This document shows positions 53,679 to 64,000 of a DNA stretch of 64,000 nucleotides, in pieces. Positions within the stretch are counted from its first letter, which is position 1. Every line of letters starts with the position of its first letter. Origin of the DNA: Aaosphaeria pasadenensis (lineage: Eukaryota > Ascomycota > Dothideomycetes > Pleosporales); the NCBI GenBank assembly GCA_022813625.1, contig JAKLMB010000008.1, positions 744,001 through 808,000 of the forward strand, in the 5' to 3' direction. A program made the position numbers and the translations under genes. The notes beneath the pieces were generated by a model. The model was not told the DNA's origin, searched no databases, and saw only the letters and a list, made by a program, of their open reading frames with translations.

Positions 53679-54490
53679 ATGACACCCCGACCGGAGCAAC
53701 CTGCTCCACGCGCCCAACCGGCGCCACCAGAATTGTCCACCCCGGTGGACACCGCAATCGAGAGCGTGGAAGCGCTCAACCTATCTTCTCAGCGTTTGTG
53801 TCAAACCCTTATCCCCTGAGCTGATGTGATTGCTAACTGCGTAGCGTCCCTTCAAGCAGGTTCGGCTCAGCAGCGACCGCAGACGAAGGTCGTCAAGTAT
53901 GACGACTACTTCGAAGAAGTCATGTGCTTCAGCAGCGTCGACAATCGCCCAGAGACTGGCGATGTGTGAGTTTCCCAAACGCATTCAGTGTTTCTCTCCA
54001 GTTTGTTTCCCTCACTAATACATATTTTCTCGCAGCATCCGAGAGTACATCAGGAGTCTATGTACTCACAATGGCGCCAATGTGCACAGTCAGTGAACCA
54101 TCTCTCACTTATCGATGATTACATGTTGATGATATCGTAGCCGGCACCATCAGGATGGACCGAAGCGCCATCCCCTCTGGCCGCTGGTCAATCGCCTTCG
54201 CACCCGCCATCCTCGCCCCTAACAATGCCTGGGTCATCATCTTCGGCGCTCCGCGCGACTCGCAGTTCTTGTGGTTCTTCTGGTCCAGTCGGGGCGGAAC
54301 CGAGAAGCATGTGCTTCGATTGCTGGTCCACTTGCGCGAGTCGGGAAAGATCAAGGCCGAGGAGCCGATGAAGATTGGCGATGACAGACATAAGAAGCTC
54401 TTCGAGATCGTTGAGCAGGCCGTCTGGAAGGACCAGAACCCGGAGTTCGAAACCCATTGGGCGGTTGGAGAGTTCAATGCCGTTGAGTAA
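53679..54490 (+). CDS. conserved-looking hypothetical protein, 212 residues
   Basis: Exons 53679-53793, 53845-53965, 54036-54088 and 54141-54490 all join in phase. The N-terminus MTPRPEQPAPRAQPAPPELS is Pro/Ala-rich and probably disordered. A middle acidic-aromatic segment reads KYDDYFEEVMCFSSVD. The C-terminal half (about residues 100-212) is a compact-looking domain with GRWSIAFAPAI, WVIIFGAPRDSQFLWFFW and EKHVLRLLVHLRESGK. I recognise no family and no catalytic motif. It has no signal peptide or membrane segment once the 5' microsatellite is excluded. Four exons with consistent phase argue that it is real. It is followed by the Rcm1-type gene in the same orientation, 0.8 kb away. Confidence 0.7.
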
Positions 54491-55292
54491 TCGATCGAAA
54501 GACTGGACACACGAACGACCTCAAGATCGCGATGGAGGAATGACGTTACTTTTGTCTTTCCGGTGTCGATGGGATGTATATCATTGTGGGTTTCCTTTGG
54601 GCGTTGGTGGAGTTTTGAGATGATACCCTAGTCTACCTTGTGCCATGGATGAGCCAGGTATTGACAGATGCATATTGCACTGCTGCGAGAAAAAGCGACC
54701 GCTTCATTATGAGGAACTAGCGGTAAGCCATAGCAATCACAGCAAGCGCTTTTCAGATAGAACAAGATGATCAAGTCATCTGTCATCAATCGATTGTAAC
54801 TGCAATCCCAACTAGTCTCAATCATGCCAGGGAAACCTCGTGTCAGTGATCATGTCTTTAGTTTTTAAGAGTTACTTACCTTCAACATGACTACGCAACA
54901 CTCAAACGCTATCGATTCTCCAGTTCTATTCTAATAGGCATAACGATGTATGATTCAACATGGCCGCTTTGGATTTCGACTCATGCCTCGTCCGCGCCAT
55001 AAAACGTTCAGGCACTTCGCACGAGTTTAGAACCATGTCTAGGTAATCCTTAACTGAACGAAGCACATCGAGCAATTCCCTCTCAATATTTGGTAAGATC
55101 CTACGTCGAGATCTAAGTAGCACAATAGACTTCCTTATATTCGGCAACTTATAAATAGCTGGCGGGATACCACATCAAGCACCCCTACCCCTACCGAATC
55201 CTTATCGATAGCATCGGAGCTTGGACCCCACGCCAACGAATTAGACGTCCAGAAAAAAAAGTAAACTCCCATGTGAATTGCAAACAACCTCA
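54491..55292. other. intergenic, no gene seen
   Basis: 802 bp of 3' flank and the promoter of the methyltransferase gene. No coding frame with motifs. An A-run lies just before 55260. Confidence 0.4.
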
Positions 55293-57229
55293 ATGTCTTT
55301 ATACTACGAGGCGGCGGCCCTCCTCGCGAACCCCGAGAAGACGGGTGGCTCCCTGAAGTCGCGACTCTTCAAGAAGAAGGACCTGAAAAGCTCGCCCGGA
55401 CAGCTGTACGCGCTGATCACCGAGGCCTCGAAATGGTCTCCTGTGCTCAAGAATGTCATTGAGACGAGCGGAGTGCTTGCGGAGGAGAAGAAGGTGCGTA
55501 TTTCTAGTTCAATGCATTGCCTGATGATACCAAACGATGATTGAAGGATAAAACCTGACGAATTGAATAGCTCACTCCAATCCTCGCACTCCTGCTCACA
55601 CACGACGTCGTCCTCTCGAAGAACGGCGTCGCCGCGGCTGCAAACCACGTCCTGAAACTCGCCATCAACCGCCACAAGGCGCGACTGACAGCTGAATTCA
55701 CGAAAGCCCGCGTGCGCGCCGGGTTCCCCACCATCAATGCCTTCAGAGAGGCCGTCAACAACGGCGAGTTCGAAGAGGAGGACGAGGACGAAGCCGCGCG
55801 AGGCGTCATACGACATCCACGCTGGGTACGGATCAACACCCTGACGACGACACTGAAAGAGCAACTATCCACAACATTCGCCGGGTACTCCGAGGCCAGC
55901 AGCCTCCAGGACATTCTCTCCTCGCGCGGCTCCGCGAAACTCTACTTCATCGACTCCCACATACCCAACCTCCTCGCGCTGCCCTCGAAAATCGACCTAT
56001 CAAGGAACCCAGCCTACCTCGCCGGGCAACTCATAATGCAAGACAAAGCGTCCTGCTTCCCCGCCTACCTCCTCAACCCAACGCCCGAAGACGGCGACGC
56101 GATCGACGGCTGCGCCGCCCCAGGCAACAAAACGACGCACCTCGCCGCGATCCTGCACTCACAGCTACACGACGGCCGCCGAGTCTTCGCCTTCGAGCGC
56201 GACGCCCTCCGCGCGAAGACGCTCGAGAAAATGGTGCACACCGCGCTGGCCGACCAGATCGTAACCGTCAAGGCCGCGCACGACTTCCTCGCCTCCAAAC
56301 CCACCGCCGACGAATTCGCCAACGTCGGCGCCATCCTGCTCGACCCAAGTTGCTCGGGAAGCGGCATCGTCGGCCGCGACGACGTGCTCAAAATCCACCT
56401 CCCCAGCTCCAACCCCACCACTACCACACCCTCCGCCCGCGGCAGCAACAACAAAAAGCGCAAACGCGGCGCCGACAAACCCTCCCCCCTCGACACGCCA
56501 ACGACCCTCCGCCTCCCCCTCGACACCGCCACCATCCCCGAACAGGAAGAAGAAGAACAAACTTCCGACACGGAAACCGCAACCGCAAAAACCCTGTCAG
56601 ACCGCCTAACAGCCCTCTCCACATTCCAGCTCCGCATCCTCACACACGCCATGTCCTTCCCCGCCGCGCGGAAAATAACCTACTCGACATGCTCGACGCA
56701 CTTCGAGGAGAACGAGGGTGTCGTGCTGCGCGCGCTTGCGTGGAAGACGGCGAAGCGGCGGGGGTGGAGGGTTCTGCGGCGGGACGAGCAGGTTGAGGGG
56801 ATGAAGGCGTGGGGAAGGAGGGGGGAGGTCGAGGAGGGGAAGTTGGAGATGTTGGGGGGGAGGGTGCTGGATGGGGTGGAGGATGTGGAGGGCGTGGTGG
56901 AGGGGTGCGTGAGGTGTGAGAAGGGGACTGGGGAGGGGACGATGGGGTTCTTTGTTGCGGCGTTTGTGAGGGATGATGGACTTGCTGGCCGTGACGATGA
57001 TGGTACTTATCCTCTTGATGAGACGAACTCGAAGGCTGGAGAAGCACTCGAGGCGGACGACCAAGAAGATGAGTGGAGCGGCTTCAGCGACGACAACGAC
57101 GATGTCGATACAAAGACGACCCCCTCCATTACCACAGCTCCACCCACCACAACGAAAGACACCACCAGAAATTCCACCTCCAACGGCAATACCAGCAAGA
57201 GCAAGAAAAAGAAACGCCGCAACAAATAG
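55293..57229 (+). CDS. RCM1: 25S rRNA (cytosine-C5) methyltransferase Rcm1/NSUN5
   Basis: A nucleolar SAM-dependent methyltransferase that makes m5C in large-subunit rRNA. Exons 55293-55493 and 55571-57229 give 619 residues from MSLYYEAAALLANPEK. Family landmarks: KNGVAAAANHVLKLAINRHKARL, RHPRWVRINTL, the PUA/NOL1-NOP2-like core ending QDKASCFPAYLL, SAM-binding DGCAAPGNKTTHLAA, VFAFERDALRAKTL, ILLDPSCSGSG (motif IV with its Cys) and ITYSTCSTHFEENEGVV (motif VI nucleophile Cys). A Pro/Thr-rich insertion with the basic cluster KKRKRG separates the two catalytic motifs, and a basic tail SKKKKRRNK ends the protein, fitting nucleolar location. Strand composition flips from C-rich (56380-56600) to G-rich (56740-56950) inside the gene. 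Housekeeping gene; high confidence. Confidence 0.93.
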
Positions 57230-58058
57230 ACCACCTCACCCATCTGTCATAGAACTAGAAGTAGTAGATATCCACGAGACATCTCGCGGAGCACTCAAAT
57301 ACCATTTCCTTACTATCATATTTCTACCTCTGAAACATCATCTCCTCGCATTCAGTCCAATCGAAGAAACACAAGACGGGACGCTTGAAAACACAACACG
57401 TCAATCCCTGGTGTGCGGTATATCACAAAAGCAAGAAACTGAACATAGGGTTTTAGTCCACGTTACATTGAGTGATGACATCACATACACTAATACACAC
57501 GCCAAAGTCTCGTTTTAGAAGAATTCCAATAGAATTACTGATTTGATGTTTCGATGTCTTGGAATTAATAATCCATATATAGAATAAATTTGAAAGGAAG
57601 AGGAGATAACGCCGATACAATGCAAAATTTGATCCAATCCGATCCAATGTGATGCGAGATAGTTAAGACCGTATCGTGTCGTTAGATGCTTCAAAGAGTT
57701 TCATCCGCCCAGATTGAGGAATATCAGAAGAAAACGCCTGTAAAATGCGATGATGATGATGATGGGAAATTATGGTTTTTTGTTTGCTTGGCCGTGCCGC
57801 GTCGTGCCGTTTCTTTCTTCGTAAAAAGGTGGTTGGTTGTAAAACAAAGCGTGTATATGTCAAAAGATCCACGTCCATTTGTGCCGGACATACGAACTGT
57901 GGTGGATTGAAGAAGAGGAAGAAGTGATGGTAGTCCGATTTCCCACGGCAAGGCAGAAGAAAGAGAAAGGACTGGGCTGTTTACTCGACGATAGCGAAGC
58001 GCCACATCTGCAGCTCGACCCAGATCCTCGCCATCCCTTTCATCTGCATCACACCTAG
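57230..58058. other. convergent intergenic region, no gene seen
   Basis: 829 bp between 3' ends of the methyltransferase and the next gene. A (GAT)n run lies near 57752-57765. No gene supported. Confidence 0.4.
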
Positions 58059-59558
58059 TCAGGCGTCATCCCCTCCCGCCACCGCCGCCGTACTATTCAC
58101 AGCACCATTCGCATTCGCAGCGGCGGTAGTAGCAGCAGCGACATCACCCGCACCCACCTCCTCGTCGTCAACCTCCACCTCATCCTCCTCCTCCTCTTCC
58201 TCATCCTCAGTCTCAAGCTCAGGATGGCACGTCCTACACTGCACGTACATCCTCGCACAGAACCCCCTAACAGTCATCTCAGGGCCGCCATCACTCCCCA
58301 CGCAGTGCCCCTCGGTACAATACCACGCCCAGTCCCCGCTCTCAGGCACACGCTGCAGGTAGTTCTCACCCGGCGACCACGTGTCGAGGGAAAACGTAAT
58401 GTGCGAGACGCGGGGGCCGTCCTGCTTAGTCACCTCCCCCGTCGCGGGGTCGAGGACCTCGGACCCCATCGTCTTGAAGCTCTGCGCTGAGTGGTACCAT
58501 ACCCAGAGGGGGTTCCAGAGCGGGTCGCCGATGGCCTTGACGTGCACGTTGAGTTCGCGGACGAGCGAGATGGCGGAGAGTTCGGAGCGCACTTTGGAGG
58601 CGAGGGCCCAGGTGGAGGGGGTTAGGTTGCGGGGGTCGGGCACGCCGAGCATCGCGGAGGTCGCGTTGAGTTTGATGTCGCAGCGTCGGACTTTGGACAT
58701 GATGGTTGGGGAGACGTTCCATATCCTTTGCTCGGGGGAGGGCGTGGCGGTTGGGGAGGGGGCAGTTGGGGGCGCGGAGAAGAATCCATCGCTGGAATCT
58801 ATGTCGCTCTTGGATGCTGCTGGCGGTGGTGTTATAGGAGGAGTGGCGGGTGTGGATGTCGATGTCGATGATGTTGGAAGGACGGCTACAGGAGTCGTGA
58901 ACGGCGGACTGGGCTTGACCTCCGGTAACGCTGGGACTGCATAGTTTTCAGGCGACACTGTGAGATGGAAGACACGTTTCTTGCAGATCAGGTCCATGAA
59001 CTCGGCGTAGATTTGCTTGTTGGCCAGCAATATCCAGTTGCATTGCTTGGTGTTGCGTTCCGCTGATGAGGGCCGTGTGCTTGGCATCATCCAGGACATC
59101 ATATCGGAAAGTGAGTGCTTTGCGCATGGTGCCGGCGCCGGGTAGTATGGATCCTCGAGGAGGTTCTCGTAGACCATGTCGCGCAGCTCCGGGGGCAGCG
59201 ACATGAAAGGGAAGGGATTTTGTAATGCGGACTCCATGGCTCTTCGGTATAGGATGTAGTGGTACAGGCAGCGAATGGCAATGTAAGCGAGGGCCAGGGA
59301 GGGTAGGAGTAGTATTACAGATGGGATGGGAAGTGATTGCAAGTCTACTATAACCTTTTCCGACGTCGAAAACAATTCAGTCGCAATGGCAGTGATGGCA
59401 GTAGTCAGGGTAGTGAATGGATAGAAGAGCGGAAACAAAATCTGGATCCATGGTTCAGAAGACGGGGCCTCCGCCTTTATGGAAGTGGACGAGGATAGAG
59501 GAGCGGGAGGAGCGGGACCAGGGAGGAGGGATGTGTAGGGTAGTGGAGTCGCGTTCAT
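58059..59558 (-). CDS. membrane-anchored protein with F-box/2EXR-like segment, unknown function
   Basis: 499 residues in one exon from the ATG at 59558; the frame is open 60 bases further without an ATG. Two hydrophobic stretches occur in the first 120 residues (ILFPLFYPFTTLTTAITAIA and PSVILLLPSLALAYIAIRCL). Immediately after them FPFMSLPPELRDMVYENLLE is the typical opening of fungal F-box/2EXR-type proteins. ILLANKQIYAEFMDLI follows, another common element of that group. The middle is Pro/Ser/Thr-rich low complexity. A conserved-looking block follows (DPLWNPLWVWYHSAQ, FCARMYVQCRTCHPE), then an acidic run (EDEEEEEEDEVEVDDEE) and an Ala/Asn tail. It may tie a ubiquitin-ligase-type or protein-interaction fold to a membrane; function unknown. 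Confidence 0.78.
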   Translation of the reverse strand: MNATPLPYTSLLPGPAPPAPLSSSTSIKAEAPSSEPWIQILFPLFYPFTTLTTAITAIATELFSTSEKVIVDLQSLPIPSVILLLPSLALAYIAIRCLYHYILYRRAMESALQNPFPFMSLPPELRDMVYENLLEDPYYPAPAPCAKHSLSDMMSWMMPSTRPSSAERNTKQCNWILLANKQIYAEFMDLICKKRVFHLTVSPENYAVPALPEVKPSPPFTTPVAVLPTSSTSTSTPATPPITPPPAASKSDIDSSDGFFSAPPTAPSPTATPSPEQRIWNVSPTIMSKVRRCDIKLNATSAMLGVPDPRNLTPSTWALASKVRSELSAISLVRELNVHVKAIGDPLWNPLWVWYHSAQSFKTMGSEVLDPATGEVTKQDGPRVSHITFSLDTWSPGENYLQRVPESGDWAWYCTEGHCVGSDGGPEMTVRGFCARMYVQCRTCHPELETEDEEEEEEDEVEVDDEEVGAGDVAAATTAAANANGAVNSTAAVAGGDDA

Positions 59559-61843
59559 GGTGTTGTCTTGTGGATGTGGAGGGCGCACCGTTTCGCTTGT
59601 CACTTGCACTTGACGCACCCCGGGAAGTTCACGGACTCTGCTCGTAACTTTCTAAGGGGGGCGTTGAATCGAGATTCAAAAGGATCGCCCACTACCGTCC
59701 TGAACGAGGGCTACCAAGCAAATTTGCTGCAGACCCGGAGCGGAGCGGCGGATTAAGCGATTCTCGACCTGTTCCGTTTGATGGTGGTGGTGAGGTGATG
59801 GTAATGCAGAAGCCGTGAAACTAGAACAAATCCTCCGATGTCTGCTGATACGGTTCGTTTGGATGTGCGGTTTGAGGGAATGAGTTCCGCCGGTCAGATG
59901 TGGCGCAGAACAGGTCCAGTAGACAGAACGGAGACACAAGCACGCACGAGGTAAAGAGGAGCTATCGTATGAAGAGTCAAGCGTAGTCAAGACGAAGGGA
60001 GAAGAGATGTGAAGAGAGAAGTCGAGGAGATAAAGTGTCATGTATGTATAATTATATGTAGGGCAGGCGAACTGCCACCCACCCAGCAGGCAGCGAGATT
60101 CCTCCCCTTCCACTCGAATACCTGATACCTTAGTCTCCTGTCTACTCCCTCGTATTGGCCGTACTTGTACCTGAAAATGCAGGCGAAGCATCAATAAAAC
60201 TACAGAAGCCAGAAGCACCGCCACATCCCATTCCCAATAGGACACTGTTAATTACTCGTGCATTTTCAGCTGAATCTCCTATGAGTCTATCGACTGTGTA
60301 ATGGGTTAGTAACTATTATGCCGTGTACACTCTCCATACGGCGGACTAGGACGCCCAATAACCGCGCAGTGAAGATCCGTCCTTGCACCTTGTCCTGTCT
60401 TGTCTTGTCTTGTCATCCACCACCACAACCACCATGTCCATACATACTGTGTAATCCATCCAATGTATGCACATAATAGTCGATTTAAATGAACACCCAC
60501 ACTTCATACACATACACACACGTGTATAAGCACATCCCAACCATCCACTCACCCACTCACTCAGTCAGCCAAACCTACACAAACACAAACATGCAGATCC
60601 CATTTCCCCATCCCCATCCCAACTTGTCACTCGACAAAGATGTCCATACGCACGGTACGCACGTAAACTGCACGGCGCCTAATCCGTCTCCTAATCCCTT
60701 GCCCTCCTCGTCAACCATCGACATCTATGAGAACACATACCCCATCTGACAGTCTATAGGATCCGTCTTGTTTCCTGCACGACATCCCAATGTTTCTCCC
60801 CGTAAAGTATAGCACAGTGACTGTAGACTGTAGTATCCGCGAAACCCACACTTTCCAGACTATGAAACAACCCCCGACTCCGATCCCTATGTGTCCCCCC
60901 CAAACCAAAACCTGCCCCGGGTCCACAAGAAAATGCTCCGTGTCAGACAGTCACTATGCTCAAGTCCCCTCTCCATCTAACACAACAGGCTAGATAGAAA
61001 GGCTTATAATGCAAACGTCCGATCGTACTTGTACGCCCGCCCGCCCGCCTACTCGCCCCGCTCGTGTCGCTGTAGGAGCGCACAGCCGCTTCGCACCACA
61101 AAGCGTAGTGGTTTTGTCGGAGGCGGAGGTCGGAGTTCGAATTCCATGTACGTACATACGCAGTACCTCGACTATGCGATCTTTCGCTCGCGCACTGTGC
61201 ATACATGTGATTTGCGAGCACGTGAATGAGGTACTTCGGAAAAGGTGAGTGCGATGAATGGCAAGAAATGGTATGTTGTTGTTGTCATTTGTGAGTGATC
61301 ATTCGTAACGAAGGTTATGGTTTATATAGACATTTGAAGGGTAAAAAAGCATCGTCATCACTCCCTCTCCAATCAAGTCACCAATCCTCCTACTCTTCCA
61401 AAAGAAGCAGTCGAGAAATCCAAAATCAACAACTGCACTTCCAAAAACCTCTACATCGTCGGATCGAAGGGCAGGAAATAGAAAGCCTTGGACACCGACA
61501 CCCACCCCTCGATTTGGATATCTTTGAACAGAAACAAAAACACAAAAGCAACATCGGAAAGACGATGGGACTCAACACCCACCACAAAAACGCCCTTGCG
61601 ACTGAGCAAAGCAAGAACAGACATTCGTGACACAAAGATAAAACGTAAATGCTAAAACATAATATTGAAAAGAAAGAAAAGCCATGGTATCGTGTCGTTT
61701 GAATCAAGCCGGGAAAACCCTAAACGTCGCGTCTTTTCTGAAAGGGAGTAGAGCTGTGAACAGAAAGTGTGAAACTTTTCGAAAAGTGTGACCAACTAGC
61801 CGTCTGTAAGGTGAGAATCGGCCCAAGATAGAAGATAGCAATG
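59559..61843. other. 2.3-kb region without a supported gene
   Basis: The gene at 58059-59558 is preceded by this stretch and the gene at 61844 ends into it, so it holds a promoter/5' UTR and a 3' UTR. It contains simple repeats: TGTCT units at 60396-60414, CACACA-type tracts near 60510-60590 and CATCCC units near 60605. Several open frames of 60-190 codons lack motifs and conflict with one another. A TGTA-rich, A+T-biased portion near 61280-61700 resembles 3' UTR sequence. Confidence 0.4.
60396..60414 (+). repeat. TGTCT short tandem repeat
   Basis: Nearly four consecutive five-base TGTCT units in non-coding DNA. Confidence 0.8.
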
Positions 61844-63737
61844 TTAAGCAACCATGGTCTGATGGTCGCCCTGGGGTGGAAGACGGGCATTGGCGTGGGC
61901 AAGTCCCGATTTTGCAGCTTCCTGTAATTGAACCTCCACACCTCTTTCGCGCTCGCGTTCCCGATCGACGGGCGGAGAGGGCCGACTAGACATCGGCCGT
62001 GGCTCGTGGAGAGGTGCCAACGGTCCATGTTGTGGAGGTGCGCCGAGATTCGGCTTAGGGGTCATACCCTGGCGCGGAGGACTCATGATGTTGGCGCTGG
62101 GAGAGCCGGTGCTTGCCCTGTCGCCGCCCTCACTGGTTTCGCCTTCGCTATGCATTCCACTGCCACCGCCAACATTGATATGATGAGAGAAGCTGGCGCG
62201 CAACTCAGGTTCTCGCACCTCCTTCCACGAACATTTCGCATGCTTCTTTGTGCAACCCATGCAAGCGGTGAGATTCTTCAAACAATCCATATGTAGTCGG
62301 CGGCACCGATCGCATGGAGGAAGAATACGCTCGCCCTTGGCCAAACTTTCCATCCTTTGCACCATCTCCGCCTTGAACGGACCCCCGTCGTCCTTCTCTT
62401 GTGGTTGGCTCACTCGCTGGGAGGCGGCTGGCAATAGACTGGACGGTGTGTTTGGAATTGGGACGGGAGAATTCATCATATGCTGGAGCTCCGAATCGGA
62501 ATACTGCGGCGGTCTTGCGAGGTTGGAAGGGCCAGTCTCGGATGCTCCGGGTGGTGGTTTGCTTGCATTCGGAACTGGCGCAGGCTGGTGCGGTGGTGAT
62601 TGCTGGCTAATGGAGGAGGGCCGTCTCACCTCGTGGCCTCCATTTGTGGGCTGGGACGATGCGCGACGGTCTGTGAGGGTATGGAATTTGGACATCAATT
62701 CGTGGCGCGTGGTCTGGGATGCGCCATTCCCATTCTGCTCCGAGTGGGCGCGGTTGACGGCGACGAATCCTCCTGGCGAAGTTTGGGAGGACGGCGTCAT
62801 GTTAGCACTGCCAGTTGGAGCACCGGCACCGTTCATGAGAGCGACATTGGAAGGGCTTGAGGGACGTATTGCAGAAGGCGCAGGAGGAGCGGTAGCGGTA
62901 GCGCGTCTGTCGATGATGGCCTGCTTGCGACCTTTCAGTCTATGGTTGAGTTGTCGGGTGCGCGCAGCAACTATCATTCATGTCAGTACATCGCCATTGA
63001 AAGGTTCGCCATAGCAGGTGTAACATACCTTGATCTGCCAATTGGCAGACTTGACCCAGGTTCTTCTCCAGTATATCCAACGTCCCAAGCTCCTTCTCTT
63101 CATCCTCAACGATTGGCTGCGGCGGTATCATCTTCTGCGGTATTCCCGACGAGATCAAGACAAAGTCCTCCTCCGATATCTGAACCCTGCACTGCTTGGT
63201 GTAGAACTGGCAGACCCGAGCGCCTTCGCTCATTTGCGCCAGGTGGAATTGCTCTGGCTTGTTGCGGGCGAATTCGACAACGTCCAACCAAGTCACATTG
63301 ATTCCATCCTTCCCGTGGCTCTTAAGCACGCGCGGTGGACCGTCGAACAGTCGCTCGAATCGCTTGATCAAGATTGGGCCGAGGGGGCGCGCGCCGAGGT
63401 TACAGGCCATGCTCTCATGGCGGTCGAGCACGCCCTGGTAGTCGCTAAGTAGCGAGAGTATGTTGGGTAACGTATCATCGTTTGTGATCAAGGGCAAGTC
63501 ATTGGTGAGCTGTCTTGCGAGATAGTTGATCTGGAGATGGTTGTGCGTCTTGGCGGTCTTTGGCAGTGGCGCGGATGCTGGATGGATTCCGTCGTGCGAA
63601 GGACTTCGTTTCCGCTTGAGGTCTGCCTGATGGTGTGCGTTGGGATTGGCAGCAGGATTGTGATTATTGTTGTGATTGTGGGAGTGGCTATGAGTATGGT
63701 TGTGGTTCATGTTGGCCGGCGAGTCAGCGGCGGACAT
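61844..63737 (-). CDS. nuclear protein with C-terminal Zn2Cys6 motif and His-rich N-terminus
   Basis: 611 residues in two exons, 63737-63029 and 62970-61844, with a 58-bp phase-1 intron joining LADQ to VAARTRQLNHRLKGR. The N-terminus has a His/Asn repeat (NHNHTHSHSHNHNNNHN) and a basic KRKR cluster, a probable nuclear signal. Residues about 60-235 form a structured region (LIKRFERLFDGPPRVLKSHG, VCQFYTKQCRVQISEEDFVL). The centre is Pro/Ser/Gln-rich. A zinc cluster near the C-terminus reads PPCDRCRRLHMDC, then LKNLTACMGCTKKHAKCSW: C-x2-C-x6-C-x6-C-x2-C-x6-C, a Zn2Cys6 variant with six residues in the middle loop. No fungal_trans domain is seen. It is probably a conserved transcriptional regulator, but I cannot name an orthologue. 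The 5' flank to the window end is purine-rich. Confidence 0.82.
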
Positions 63738-64000
63738 GGTGAAGAGTGCGCACCTCGCGCAGAGAGCAACGAAGAGGGGATTGGGGAGAGGAAGAGTAGA
63801 GAGTGAGGAGGAGGGGAGTAGATGAGATCTGAGTAGGAGGAGGAGGAGGAGGGAGAGGAGGGAAAGGTGGAGGGTGGAGGTTGGGTCTGGTTGGAGCTAG
63901 GCAGGCGGAGAGTGAGCGGGAAATCAAACCGCTCAGGGTAGGTCGTGGCAGTAGCAGGGTTGAGTGGAAGGAGGAGGAGCTGGGGGTAAGAGCATGTGGC

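Noticed and set aside
56065..57064. Several long minus-strand frames within the Rcm1 gene
   Set aside because: They overlap intact catalytic motifs on the plus strand and are low-complexity shadows.
58224..58944. Plus-strand frames opposite the 2EXR-like gene
   Set aside because: No motifs, and they mirror the acidic and Pro-rich codons of the minus-strand gene.
59676..60245. 189-codon minus-strand frame upstream of the 2EXR-like gene
   Set aside because: No family motif and no ATG context or splice signal to a neighbour; composition is like 5' UTR.
1..64000. CRISPR arrays, bacterial operons or complete transposons
   Set aside because: No regularly spaced repeats, and no transposase, reverse transcriptase or integrase motifs were seen; gene structure is eukaryotic throughout.

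Overview
The window is nuclear DNA of a filamentous ascomycete (Pezizomycotina). The evidence is many short introns of about 45-80 bp with GTRNGT donors and YAG acceptors, Zn2Cys6 regulators, fungal-type P450, MFS and ABC genes, single-gene transcription units, and one disabled copy of a large fungus-specific ubiquitinyl-hydrolase-like gene. The species cannot be fixed from sequence alone. All exon joins below were worked out by eye from splice consensus, reading phase and family motifs.

Layout. (1) 1-8.8 kb: a full-size ABC efflux pump running off the left edge, a membrane-anchored FAD monooxygenase of the kind found in terpenoid/meroterpenoid clusters, and a Zn2Cys6 regulator. This may be the right-hand end of a secondary-metabolite locus whose backbone enzyme lies outside the window. 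(2) 9.2-13.3 kb: gene-poor DNA with the wreck of a ubiquitinyl-hydrolase-like gene. (3) 13.3-20.1 kb: an intronless half-size HMT1/Atm1-like ABC transporter, an MDR-type reductase, an extended SDR (epimerase/reductase-like) and a classical SDR. (4) 21.2-37.3 kb: a catabolic-looking block. It contains a D-serine dehydratase (with a decayed copy of its 3' end beside it), a RidA-type imine deaminase, an APC permease, a glutamine-synthetase-like ligase, a class I glutamine-amidotransferase-like hydrolase, a Zn2Cys6 regulator, an SDR, an aldehyde dehydrogenase and an FMN 2-hydroxyacid oxidase. Three pairs (RidA/permease, ligase/hydrolase, SDR/aldehyde dehydrogenase) are divergently transcribed from shared promoters. 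(5) 38.9-52 kb: a BBE-like FAD oxidase and a 14-helix MFS pump diverging from each other, a GH79 glycosidase, a P450 and a P-loop sulfotransferase-like protein. (6) 53.6-64 kb: more GC-rich, housekeeping-looking DNA with a small orphan protein, the 25S rRNA methyltransferase Rcm1/NSUN5, a membrane-anchored protein with an F-box/2EXR-like segment and a large nuclear protein with a C-terminal Zn2Cys6 motif.

Most interesting is region 4. The ligase, aldehyde dehydrogenase and amidotransferase-like hydrolase are the three characteristic activities of bacterial gamma-glutamylation routes for amine breakdown (Puu, Ipu and GlnA4-type pathways). Here they sit with a permease, an SDR that could oxidise an amino-alcohol intermediate, a hydroxyacid oxidase and a dedicated regulator. 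I infer a fungal gamma-glutamyl amine or amino-alcohol utilisation cluster; substrate and function are unproven.
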